In this document: piece after piece, positions 7,968-15,578 of the stretch
Position numbering within the stretch: the first letter of the stretch is position 1
Layout of the letters: each line of letters begins with the position of its first letter
NCBI RefSeq assembly: GCF_018885305.1
Contig: NZ_CP076544.1
Location: 558,001 to 622,000, forward strand
Direction of reading: 5' to 3'
From: Curtobacterium sp. L6-1
Lineage (GTDB): Bacteria; Actinomycetota; Actinomycetes; Actinomycetales; Microbacteriaceae
DNA length: 64,000 nt
Position numbers and translations under genes: made by a program
Notes under the pieces: model-generated
Databases searched by the model: none
Seen by the model: the letters and a program-made list of their open reading frames with translations, nothing else
What the model was told of the DNA's origin: nothing

Positions 7968-8092
7968 TGACGCCGACGCCGACGCCGACGCCCATGCCGA
8001 CGCCGCCGCCGCCGAAGCGGATGGCGACGCCGGGGCCGATGGCGTCGACGACGCCGGCCCCGTCGGTGGGGACTGGCAGGATCATCCCGTGA
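7967..8092 (+). CDS. Possible 41-codon bridging ORF between tmk and holB
   Basis: An ATG at 7967 overlaps the tmk stop (TGATGA), and the frame ends in a TGA at 8090-8092 that overlaps the GTG start of holB (GTGA). The peptide would be Thr/Pro-rich, beginning MTPTPTPTPMPTPPPP. Its codons come from a GACGCC hexanucleotide run. No homology is recognised. It may only serve to carry ribosomes from tmk to holB, or may be a chance frame. Confidence 0.3.
   Translation: MTPTPTPTPMPTPPPPKRMATPGPMASTTPAPSVGTGRIIP
7969..8075 (+). repeat. GACGCC-type hexanucleotide repeat in the tmk-holB junction
   Basis: Starts with several perfect tandem GACGCC units just after the tmk stop and continues as a degenerate version (GCCGACGCC, GGCGACGCC). 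In the holB frame it reads as Asp-Ala repeats. It lengthens the distance between the two genes to 121 nt in a region otherwise packed with overlaps. Confidence 0.7.
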
Positions 8093-9231
8093 GCGTGTGG
8101 GAAGGCCTGACCGGGCAAGAGGAGTCCGTGGCGGCCCTGCGCGCCGCGGCGGAGTCGGTCGACGGCACCGGCGGGATGACGCACTCGTGGCTCATCACCG
8201 GCCCGCCCGGGTCCGGCCGGTCGAACGTGGCAGCGGCCTTCGCAGCAGCCCTCGTCGGGAACGGACCGGACGACGACCACACGCTCCGCCTCATCTCCGC
8301 AGGCACGCACCCCGACGTCGCCCGACTCACCACCCAGCGGGTCATCATCACGATCGACGAGATCCGGCAGCTCGTGACCTCGTCGCAGTTCTCGCCGTCC
8401 GTCGGCCGCTACCGCGTGATGATCGTCGAGGACGCCGACCGCATGACCGAGCGCACCTCGAACCTGCTGCTCAAGGCGCTCGAGGAGCCGCCGGAGCGCA
8501 CGGTCTGGATCCTCTGCGCCCCGAGTGAGGCGGACCTGCTCCCGACGATCCGGTCGCGCGTCCGGTCGGTGCGCCTGCGGGTGCCCGGCATCGAATCCGT
8601 CGCCGACCTCATCGTCGCCCGCACCGGTGTCGACCGCGTCCTCGCGACCGACGCCGCACGACAGGCGCAGAGCCACATCGGGATGGCGCAGCGGCTGGCG
8701 ACGAGCGAGGACGCGCGGGAACGCCGGCGTCGCACGCTGACCACGGTGCTGGCGATCCGCAGCGTGGGCGACGCCGTGAACGCGGCGGCGGCACTGCTCG
8801 CGGTGGCCGACGAGGACGCGAAGGCGATCACCCTCGAACGCGACGCGGAGGAACGCGACGCAGCCCTCCGCTCCCTCGGGGTGCAGCCGGGCGGAACGGT
8901 CCCGCCCGCGCTCCGGTCGCAGCTCCGCGCCCTCGAGGAAGACCAGAAGCGTCGGGCGACCCGGAGCCTCCGCGACGGGCTGGACCGCATCCTGGTGGAC
9001 GTCTCCTCGCTCTACCGCGACCTGCTCCTGCTCGGCCTCGGTGCGCCGACCGAGCCGGTGAACCTCGCGATGCGGCACGAGCTCGAGCGCGCCCTGCCGT
9101 CCGTGCCGCCCGCCGCCGCGCTCGAGGTGCTCGACGCCATCAGCACGGCACGCCAGCGCATCGGTGCGAACGTCGCCGCGCTGCTCGCGCTCGAGGCCCT
9201 GCTCGTCACGGTGGCCCGCGCGGTCCGCTGA
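8089..9231 (+). CDS. holB: DNA polymerase III delta-prime subunit
   Basis: Clamp-loader subunit of the replicative polymerase. The 380-residue protein has an AAA+ fold: P-loop-like GPPGSGRSN (Lys replaced by Arg, as is usual for delta-prime, which does not hydrolyse ATP). The sensor/arginine region MIVEDADRMTERTSNLLLK and the SRC-equivalent TIRSRVRSV follow. The cysteine cluster that usually binds zinc between the P-loop and AGTHPDV is absent; the segment reads GNGPDDDHTLRLISAGTHPD and has no Cys. The GTG at 8089 begins where family similarity starts. The same frame is open upstream but has no start codon between the tmk stop and 8089. Followed by an 86-nt gap. Confidence 0.9.
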   Translation: MSVWEGLTGQEESVAALRAAAESVDGTGGMTHSWLITGPPGSGRSNVAAAFAAALVGNGPDDDHTLRLISAGTHPDVARLTTQRVIITIDEIRQLVTSSQFSPSVGRYRVMIVEDADRMTERTSNLLLKALEEPPERTVWILCAPSEADLLPTIRSRVRSVRLRVPGIESVADLIVARTGVDRVLATDAARQAQSHIGMAQRLATSEDARERRRRTLTTVLAIRSVGDAVNAAAALLAVADEDAKAITLERDAEERDAALRSLGVQPGGTVPPALRSQLRALEEDQKRRATRSLRDGLDRILVDVSSLYRDLLLLGLGAPTEPVNLAMRHELERALPSVPPAAALEVLDAISTARQRIGANVAALLALEALLVTVARAVR

Positions 9232-9317
9232 CGAGCGACCCTCGGCCTGGTGGTCCCGCGTCTCCCCGCACGGGTTCTCATGCCGTCCGCGATGGCGCGC
9301 ATGGGAGGATCGTGCGC

Positions 9318-10049
9318 ATGACCGATGCCGAACCGGGCCTCCGCGAGCGGAAGCGCCGCGCCACCCGCCTCGCGATCCAGCAGGCAGCCCTGCGCGTCGC
9401 GATCGAGCACGGTCTGGCAGCGGTGACGGTCGACGAGGTCTCCCGGCGCGCGGACATCTCCCCACGGACCTTCTTCAACTACTTCCCGAGCAAGGAACAG
9501 GCGATCCTCGGGGACGACCCGACGCTGCCGCAGGGCGACGACGTCGAGGTGTTCGTCGCCGGCGGTCCGACGGGCGACCTGCTGTCGGACCTCGGCGCCC
9601 TGCTCGTGCACTCGGCGCGGGAGCTCATCGAGGAGCGCGGGCTGATCGGGGAGCGGCAGCGGGTGCTCCGTGCCAACCCCGAGCTGTTCAGCCGTCGGAT
9701 GGCGTCGATGAAGGAGTTCCAGTCGGAGATCCAGGCGGTCGTCGAGCGGCGTCTCCGCCGCGAGGCAGGGCTCCCGGACGCACGCTCCGCAGGCGCGGCC
9801 CCCGGGCAGGGCCCCGGCGCGCAGCCCTCCGGGCATGGCCTCGACACGCAGTCCTCCGGGCCGGCGACCGCCCCGGCAGCCGACACGGTCCTCCGCCGTC
9901 GTGCGCGCCTCGCCGCCCTGGTCGGCCTCGCCGCGCTCCGCCACGCCTGGTGGGAGTGGTCCGAGTCGGACGCCGACGCACACCTCGTCGACGAGCTCGA
10001 GCGCTCCTTCGACGACCTCGGCGCGCTCGTTTCGCGCTCGCTCGTCTGA
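9318..10049 (+). CDS. TetR family transcriptional regulator
   Basis: 243-residue regulator. The N-terminal helix-turn-helix (about residues 33-65) has the TetR pattern, with VDEVSRRADISPRTFFNYFP and SKEQAIL. The C-terminal ligand domain is helical, and a Gly/Pro/Ala-rich insert at about 150-185 interrupts it. The ATG at 9318 is favoured over the GTG at 9312 because GGGAGG at 9303-9308 is 9 nt from the ATG and only 3 nt from the GTG. No target gene is adjacent: holB is upstream on the same strand and a tRNA gene follows. The ligand and regulon are unknown. Confidence 0.85.
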   Translation: MTDAEPGLRERKRRATRLAIQQAALRVAIEHGLAAVTVDEVSRRADISPRTFFNYFPSKEQAILGDDPTLPQGDDVEVFVAGGPTGDLLSDLGALLVHSARELIEERGLIGERQRVLRANPELFSRRMASMKEFQSEIQAVVERRLRREAGLPDARSAGAAPGQGPGAQPSGHGLDTQSSGPATAPAADTVLRRRARLAALVGLAALRHAWWEWSESDADAHLVDELERSFDDLGALVSRSLV

Positions 10050-10054
10050 TCCTG

Positions 10055-10060
10055 TACAGT
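10055..10060 (+). promoter_or_regulatory. Putative tRNA-Thr promoter -10 box
   Basis: TACAGT lies about 36 nt before the mature tRNA 5' end, so a short 5' leader would be removed by RNase P. No clear -35 box was identified. Confidence 0.45.
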
Positions 10061-10096
10061 TGCTTCTCGTGCCGCTCCGGTCTGACCGGAGCGTCC

Positions 10097-10172
10097 GCCG
10101 CCTTAGCTCAGTCGGTAGAGCGATTCACTCGTAATGAATAGGTCGTCGGTTCGATTCCGACAGGCGGCTCCA
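10097..10172 (+). tRNA. tRNA-Thr (anticodon CGT), CCA encoded
   Basis: A complete cloverleaf is visible. The acceptor stem pairs GCCGCCT with AGGCGGC, and there is a D-loop TAGCTCAGTCGGTAGAGC. The anticodon stem-loop is ATTCACTCGTAATGAAT with anticodon CGT, and the T-loop is GTCGGTTCGATTCCGAC. The discriminator T and an encoded CCA end at 10172. It reads ACG codons, abundant in a genome of this composition. Confidence 0.96.
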
Positions 10173-10175
10173 CAG

Positions 10176-10206
10176 AACCCCCTCGGTCCCACGGGCCGAG
10201 GGGGTT
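10176..10206 (+). terminator. Hairpin terminator after tRNA-Thr
   Basis: AACCCCCTCGG (10176-10186) pairs perfectly with CCGAGGGGGTT (10196-10206), an 11-bp stem with a 9-nt loop, followed by CTCTCGTTC. The T content after the stem is low, as is usual in high-GC actinobacteria. It starts 4 nt after the tRNA CCA. Confidence 0.75.
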
Positions 10207-10260
10207 CTCTCGTTCCCGGCCCCGCCAGCCCGTCATCGGCACGCGCGGCCGGGAGGCCCG

Positions 10261-11985
10261 TCACCGGCACGCGTGCACGCGCGCCTCCCACGGACGGAGC
10301 AGCGCCGGCACCGGCGGCGCCCCGAGGTTCCCGAGCACGAGGTCACCCGCACGTCCCGCGACATCCGCGGGCAACTCGAGGTCCTGCGCCGACAGGTTCG
10401 CGACGACGACCAGCGGCACCTCGGACGCCGCCGCCCCGTCCGGCAGCGCCCGGGTGAACGCCCACAGCGTCGGGTGCTCGGCCTCGAGCAGCGTGAACGA
10501 CCCGAGCCGCACCGTCCGGGAGCGGTGCCGTAGGTCGATGAGTCGACGGTGGTGCTCGTACACGGACCGCTCCCCGGCCGCCCGGTCGGCGGCGACGGTC
10601 ACCCGCGGCCAGCCCTGGCCCATCCCGATCCACGGTGTAGCGGTCGAGAACCCGCCAGCCGGCTCGGTGTCGTCCCAGGGGATCGGCGTGCGGGCGTTGT
10701 CGCGGCTGCGGAACGACAGGGCCTCCAGCGCCTCGGCGATCGGCATGCCCCGGCCGACGGCTCCGCGGAACCAGTTGAGCGACTCGACGTCGCGGTACTC
10801 GTCGAGCGAGGTGAACCCGGCGTTCACCATGCCGATCTCGTCGCCCTGGTAGACGTACGGGGTGCCGCGGTGCAGGTGCAGGACGGTGGCGAGCAGCGTC
10901 GCCGCCTCGTACCGGTACGCGAACGGATCGTCACCAGCACCAGCACCAGCACCAGCACTCGCACCCGCACCAGCCCCGAGCCCGCCCGGCCCGAACCGGG
11001 ACACCGGACGCGGCTGGTCGTGGTTCGACAGGTACAGCGAGTTCCACCCGCGGTCCTCGAGCCCCGTCTGCCAGCGCGCCAACGAGTGCTTCAGCGTCGG
11101 CAGGTCCGTCGCCTGCCGGGTGAACTTCGACGAGGCCGCGTGGTCCAGCCCGACGTGCTCGAACTGGAACACCATGTCCAGCTCGTGCCGGTCGGGGTCG
11201 GTGAACAGGGCGGCGTCCTCGACGGTCACGCCCGGCATCTCACCGACGGTGAGCAGCGCGTCCCGGCCGGCGAACACCCGCTCGTGCATCTCCTGCAGGT
11301 GGTCGTGGATCCGGGGTTGCATCACGTAGGCGTCGCTGTCGCCGGACAGGGCGTCGGCGTCCTTCGCGATGTGGTTGATGACGTCCATCCGGAAGCCGTC
11401 CACGCCGCGGTCGAGCCAGCGGTTCATCATGTCGTACACGGCGGCGCGCAGGTCCGGGTTGTTCCAGTTCAGGTCGGGCTGCTGCGGCGTGAACATGTGC
11501 AGGTAGTACTGCCGGGTGCCGGGGTCCCACGACCACGCCGGACCGCCGAACGCCGCACGCCAGCCGTTCGGCTCGTGTCCGTCGACCGGGTCGCGCCAGA
11601 TGTACCAGTCGTGCTTCGGGCAGGTGGGGGACTGCAGCGCGGCGCGGAACCACGGGTGCTGGTCGCTGGAGTGATTGACGACGAGGTCCATGACGAGCCG
11701 CATGCCCCGCCGGTGCACCTCGACCAGGAGGGCGTCGAACTCGTCGATCGTCCCGAAGAGCGGGTCGATGTCCTCGTAGTCGGAGATGTCGTAGCCGTTG
11801 TCGGCCTGCGGTGACCGGTACACGGGGGAGAGCCACACGACGTCGACGCCGAGGTCGGCGATGTGGTCGAGGTGCTTCCGCAGCCCGGCGAGGTCGCCCA
11901 CGCCGTCCCCGTCCCCGTCGGCGAAGCTCCGCGGGTAGACCTGGTAGACGACGGCTCCCGTCCACCACGGTTCCGGTTCGGTCAC
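10261..11985 (-). CDS. GH13 alpha-glucosidase (oligo-1,6-glucosidase type)
   Basis: Intracellular glycoside hydrolase of the alpha-amylase family, 574 residues with no signal peptide. The (beta/alpha)8 barrel motifs are clear: DLVVNHSSDQHPWF (100-113), GFRMDV with the nucleophile Asp201, VGEMPG with acid/base Glu249, and SNHDQPR with transition-state stabiliser Asp323. The N-terminal YQVYPRSFADGDGDGVGDL and the overall length match alpha-glucosidases acting on isomaltose, sucrose or maltose-type oligosaccharides; exact specificity cannot be told. An 18-residue Gly/Ala/Ser run (334-351) sits just after the third catalytic residue and looks like an expanded loop coded by a GCACCA-like repeat. 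The start is a GTG with GAGGAG upstream. It is divergent from the oxidoreductase gene at 12175. Confidence 0.9.
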   Translation of the reverse strand: MTEPEPWWTGAVVYQVYPRSFADGDGDGVGDLAGLRKHLDHIADLGVDVVWLSPVYRSPQADNGYDISDYEDIDPLFGTIDEFDALLVEVHRRGMRLVMDLVVNHSSDQHPWFRAALQSPTCPKHDWYIWRDPVDGHEPNGWRAAFGGPAWSWDPGTRQYYLHMFTPQQPDLNWNNPDLRAAVYDMMNRWLDRGVDGFRMDVINHIAKDADALSGDSDAYVMQPRIHDHLQEMHERVFAGRDALLTVGEMPGVTVEDAALFTDPDRHELDMVFQFEHVGLDHAASSKFTRQATDLPTLKHSLARWQTGLEDRGWNSLYLSNHDQPRPVSRFGPGGLGAGAGASAGAGAGAGDDPFAYRYEAATLLATVLHLHRGTPYVYQGDEIGMVNAGFTSLDEYRDVESLNWFRGAVGRGMPIAEALEALSFRSRDNARTPIPWDDTEPAGGFSTATPWIGMGQGWPRVTVAADRAAGERSVYEHHRRLIDLRHRSRTVRLGSFTLLEAEHPTLWAFTRALPDGAAASEVPLVVVANLSAQDLELPADVAGRAGDLVLGNLGAPPVPALLRPWEARVHACR

Positions 11986-12033
11986 GGCGCCTCCTCGCGT
12001 CCGGAGCGCGCCGCGGCGCGCTCACCACCACCT

Positions 12034-12082
12034 GACGGACGGGAGGCCCGCCACACGTCCGGTGTCGCGCCTCCAGACCGTC
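12034..12082. repeat. GACGGACGGGAGGC intergenic hairpin, copy 1 (imperfect)
   Basis: GACGGACGGGAGGC at 12034-12047 pairs imperfectly with a right arm ending GCCTCCAGACCGTC at about 12082. It lies between two divergently transcribed genes, so it is not placed as a terminator for either. Its left arm is shared with the hairpins near 19010, 25019 and 31599. Confidence 0.6.
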
Positions 12083-12174
12083 GCCTGGTCACCCGGAGGC
12101 TACGCCGACGGTCCTGACGACGGCTCAACGCGGGCGGTGCCGCCACCGGCGGGGTCGCCTGGTAGACAGATGAC

Positions 12175-13224
12175 ATGGCCGTTCGATGGGGAGTGCTCGG
12201 GACCGGTGGCATCGCCCGGTCCTTCGTCACCGACTGCAGTGCCGCGGGGGTGGAGTTCACCGCGGTCGGGTCGCGCACCGGGGAGAGCGCCCGCGCCTTC
12301 GCCGCCGAGCACGGGATCGCCCGCGCCCACGGCGACTACCGCTCGCTCGTGGCCGACGACGAGGTGGACGCGGTGTACGTCGCGACGCCGCACTCCCGGC
12401 ACGCCGAGGACGCCCTGCTCGCGATCGAGGCCGGCAAGCACGTCCTGGTCGAGAAGGCCTTCACGATCACGGCCGCCGAGGCGCGACGGGTCCGCGACGC
12501 CGCCCGCGACCGGGGCGTCCTGGTCGTCGAGGCGATGTGGACCCGCTTCCTGCCGCAGACGGCGATGATGCGCCGGGTCCTGGCCGAGGGACGGATCGGC
12601 ACCCCGCGACTCGTCGAGGCCACGCACCACCAGGCGCTCCCGACCGACCCGCGACACCGACTCAACGACCCCGCGCTCGGCGGCGGGGCGCTGCTCGACC
12701 TCGGCGTCTACCCGGTGTCGTTCGCGGTCGACGTGCTCGGGGTCCCGACCTCGCTCGTCGCCGCCGGCACGCTGAGCGACCAGGGTGTCGACACGCAGAT
12801 GGGCATCGTCATGACGCACGAGGGTGGTGCCCAGTCGACGGTGCACTTCGCGCTCGACGTGCGGAGCCCGAACAGCGCGTCGATCATCGGCACCGAGGGG
12901 CGCATCGACGTCGACCCGACCTGGTACACGCCGACGACCTGGCGCATCCGCGACGCCGACGGTGTCACGGTCGAGGAGTTCGACGGCCGCGAGGACCTGG
13001 CCGGCTACGCGCACGAGGCCCGCGCGTTCGAGGCGGCGGTCACCGCGTCCGGCGCCGTGGGCGCGTCCGGCGGTGCGGACGGGGCCGACGGCGGCGGGCG
13101 GATGCCGGCCGAGATCGCCGACGGCGCGACGTGCGGGATCGACCACACGATCGCGGTGATGACGGTCATGGATGAGGCTCGACGACAGGTCGGCGTGCGG
13201 TACCCGGCGGACGACGCGGTCTGA
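12175..13224 (+). CDS. Gfo/Idh/MocA family NAD(P)-dependent oxidoreductase
   Basis: 349-residue dehydrogenase. The N-terminal Rossmann domain opens with GVLGTGGIARSF (6-17). The family Lys lies in EKAF (93-96; the usual form is EKP), and the C-terminal alpha/beta domain contains GGGALLDLGVYPVSF. Members oxidise sugars, inositols or trans-dihydrodiols; the substrate is not apparent. A Gly/Ala insert around 280-305 is low complexity. The ATG at 12175 lies 6 nt after TAGACA, consistent with a leaderless mRNA; no ribosome binding site is visible. The divergent neighbour is an alpha-glucosidase, which hints at carbohydrate metabolism but no more. Confidence 0.88.
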   Translation: MAVRWGVLGTGGIARSFVTDCSAAGVEFTAVGSRTGESARAFAAEHGIARAHGDYRSLVADDEVDAVYVATPHSRHAEDALLAIEAGKHVLVEKAFTITAAEARRVRDAARDRGVLVVEAMWTRFLPQTAMMRRVLAEGRIGTPRLVEATHHQALPTDPRHRLNDPALGGGALLDLGVYPVSFAVDVLGVPTSLVAAGTLSDQGVDTQMGIVMTHEGGAQSTVHFALDVRSPNSASIIGTEGRIDVDPTWYTPTTWRIRDADGVTVEEFDGREDLAGYAHEARAFEAAVTASGAVGASGGADGADGGGRMPAEIADGATCGIDHTIAVMTVMDEARRQVGVRYPADDAV

Positions 13225-13338
13225 CCGGCTCGCCCGTTCCGGCGGTCCGGACCCGGCCCGTCCGCGCGGTCCCGTTCCGCCCGCGCCCACCCAGTCCCGC
13301 CCTGGAGGCCCGGCCGCGCGTCTCGTAGGATCGTCGCG

Positions 13339-14841
13339 ATGTCCGATCAGTCCCCCCAGCCGTCCGCCGGCGGTCCCGTCCGCCGCTCCGTCGCGGCGGT
13401 CCGTGCCTCCGCCAACCGCCGACCGGTGCCCTGGGCGATCGGCGGCCTCGTCGCCGTCCTCGTCGTCGGCTCCGGCGGTGCGGTCGCCGTCGGCGCGGTG
13501 ACGCCGGACCAGCCGGGTGCGACCGTGGCGGCCACCGCCTCCCGGACGCCCACCGCCAGCCCGACCGCCGGGCCCACGCCCACGGCGACCCGGTCGGCCA
13601 CCGCCACCGCGGAGCCGACGGCGACCCCCACGCCGACGCCGACCGCCACCGCCGCGGCCCGCACCTGCTCGATCGCCGGCGCCGCGTCGGCGAGCGGCCT
13701 CGGTCGGTTCGAGGGGTACGTGATGAACGCCTCGACCGGCGAGGAGCTCTTCTCCCGCGACGGCGGCACCCCCGCGCAGACCGGCAGCGTCATGAAGACC
13801 CTCACGAGTGCGACGGCGCTCGCGGTGCTCGGCGGCGGGTACACGATCCCCACCACGGTCACGAACGAGGGCGGCGGCACGATCGCCCTCGTCGGCCACG
13901 GGGACGCCACCCTCTCCGCGGGCCGGGGGAGCGTCTACGCGGGCGCCCCGACGCTCCCGCAGCTCGCGCAGCAGGTGAAGGCGCGCCTCGGCGACAGCCC
14001 CGTCACCACGATCGTCGCCGACGGCACGTGGTGGACCGAGGCCGATGCCTGGCACCCGACCTGGCCGGTCAGCGAGCGGACGATCGGGTACCAGCCCGAG
14101 GTCACCGCCCTCATGGTCGACGGCGACCGGGCGAACCCCGCCGCCGCCACCTCACCCCGGTCCGAGGACCCGATCGGCCGCGCCGGGGAGGCCTTCCGGA
14201 CCGCCCTCGTCGACGCCGGGGTCGTCGGGGCCGCGACGGCGCCGATCGCGAAGCGGGCGACGACCTCGCAGGACGCCATCGCCACCGTGCGCTCGCAGCC
14301 GGTGTCGACGCTCATCGGCCAGATGATCCCGAACTCGGACAACACCCTCGCCGAGATGCTCGCGCGCATCGCGTCGAAGGAGTCGGGCGGGGGCGGGACG
14401 GCTGCCTCGCTCACCGGCGTGTACCAGTCCGCCCTCCGCGGGTACGGCGTCGACCCCTCCGGCACCACGATCATCGACGGCTCGGGGGAGAGCGCCGCGA
14501 ACGCCGTGTCCCCGTCCTTCGTCGCCCACCTCATGGTGCCGGTGACGACGGGCGCGAAGGGCCTCGGCACGCTCGCCCAGGTCCTCCCGGTATCGGGGGT
14601 GTCCGGCACGCTCTCGAGCCGGTTCACCGGGGCGAACGCCGTCGCCCGGGGGAAGGTCCACGCGAAGACCGGCTGGATCGACAGCGCCAACACCCTCGGC
14701 GGGTACATCGACGCGGCGGACGGCACGAAGCTGACGTTCGCGTTCTACGCCATCGGGTCACCGCGGGCGGCAGCGCTCCCGGCGCTCGACGCGGTGACGG
14801 CGGCGGCGTACCGGTGCGGGGGATCGCTCTCCGGGTCCTGA
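13339..14841 (+). CDS. dacB: D-alanyl-D-alanine carboxypeptidase (PBP4/DacB type)
   Basis: Low-molecular-weight penicillin-binding protein that trims or cleaves peptidoglycan cross-links outside the cell. The order is: cytoplasmic N-terminus (1-30), one membrane anchor (about 32-54), a Pro/Thr/Ala-rich cell-wall-spanning linker (60-108), then the S13 peptidase domain. Catalytic motifs are SVMK (150-153, nucleophile Ser150), Ser-Asp-Asn at 333-335, and KTG at 443-445. The 500 residues fit the family. The ATG is preceded by TAGGAT ending 7 nt upstream, the leaderless pattern. A stand-alone gene between an oxidoreductase and a nicotinamidase. Confidence 0.93.
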   Translation: MSDQSPQPSAGGPVRRSVAAVRASANRRPVPWAIGGLVAVLVVGSGGAVAVGAVTPDQPGATVAATASRTPTASPTAGPTPTATRSATATAEPTATPTPTPTATAAARTCSIAGAASASGLGRFEGYVMNASTGEELFSRDGGTPAQTGSVMKTLTSATALAVLGGGYTIPTTVTNEGGGTIALVGHGDATLSAGRGSVYAGAPTLPQLAQQVKARLGDSPVTTIVADGTWWTEADAWHPTWPVSERTIGYQPEVTALMVDGDRANPAAATSPRSEDPIGRAGEAFRTALVDAGVVGAATAPIAKRATTSQDAIATVRSQPVSTLIGQMIPNSDNTLAEMLARIASKESGGGGTAASLTGVYQSALRGYGVDPSGTTIIDGSGESAANAVSPSFVAHLMVPVTTGAKGLGTLAQVLPVSGVSGTLSSRFTGANAVARGKVHAKTGWIDSANTLGGYIDAADGTKLTFAFYAIGSPRAAALPALDAVTAAAYRCGGSLSGS

Positions 14842-14957
14842 GCCGTCCACCGCCCCGCGCCGCGCCGCGCCTCGCACCGCACCCCGCGGCGCCCCGGCTC
14901 GCACCACCGTGCGGCGCCGCTCGGGTCGTGCTGACCCATCGGGTGTTGGATGGACAC

Positions 14958-15578
14958 ATGGCACGGGCACTGCTCATCACCGACGTCCAGAACGACTTCA
15001 CCGAGGGCGGCGCGCTCGGCATCGACGGGGGCACGGCGGTGGTCGAGCGCATCACCGCGTTCCTGCGTCGGCACGCCGGCGAGTACGACCTCGTCGTCGC
15101 CTCCCGCGACTGGCACGACGCCGACGGGGACAACGGCGGCCACTTCGCCGGCGCCACGGGCCCGGACTTCCGGACCTCGTGGCCCGTGCACTGCGTCGCG
15201 GGCACCCCGGGCGCCGAGTACCACCCGGCGCTCGACCTCTCCTTCGTGGACGTCCACGTGCGGAAGGGGCAGGGCGAGCCCGCCTACTCGGCCTTCGAGG
15301 GGACGACCGACACCGGCGCCGACCTGGTCGACGTCTTCTTCGACCGCGACGTGCACGCGGTCGACGTCGTCGGCATCGCGACCGACCACTGCGTGCGGGC
15401 ATCGGCCCTCGACGGAGTACACGCGGGCCTCGACGTGTTCGTCTACGAGGACCTGGTCATCGGTGTCGACCCCGCGGCCAGCGAGGCGGCGCTCGACGAG
15501 GTCCGCGACGAAGGCGGCCACACCGGCCGCAGCGACATGGACGAGGGGCGGCAACGCCCGGGAGGAGCGGTCCTGTGA
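14958..15578 (+). CDS. pncA: Nicotinamidase (isochorismatase family)
   Basis: Hydrolyses nicotinamide to nicotinate for NAD salvage. The 206-residue protein shows the catalytic triad Asp9 (TDVQNDF), Lys103 (VRKGQG) and Cys145 (DHCVRAS), and a metal-site segment SRDWHDADGDNGGHF. The ATG at 14958 starts the conserved MARALLITDVQ core; TTGGAT lies 6 nt upstream, a weak -10 candidate. The last 20 residues are poorly conserved. Its stop overlaps the next start (GTGA), so it is coupled with the dehydrogenase gene. Confidence 0.92.
   Translation: MARALLITDVQNDFTEGGALGIDGGTAVVERITAFLRRHAGEYDLVVASRDWHDADGDNGGHFAGATGPDFRTSWPVHCVAGTPGAEYHPALDLSFVDVHVRKGQGEPAYSAFEGTTDTGADLVDVFFDRDVHAVDVVGIATDHCVRASALDGVHAGLDVFVYEDLVIGVDPAASEAALDEVRDEGGHTGRSDMDEGRQRPGGAVL

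Noticed and set aside
7960-8088. Asp-Ala repeat as an N-terminal extension of HolB
   Set aside because: The frame is open but has no start codon between the tmk stop and the GTG at 8089, and family similarity begins at 8089.
10097-10260. tRNA-Thr as an integration site for a genomic island
   Set aside because: No integrase gene, no repeated 3' end of the tRNA in the window, and ordinary genes follow.
10920-10990. CRISPR-like short repeats in the GH13 gene
   Set aside because: They are in-frame GCACCA/GCACCC codon repeats without spacers, inside a coding sequence.
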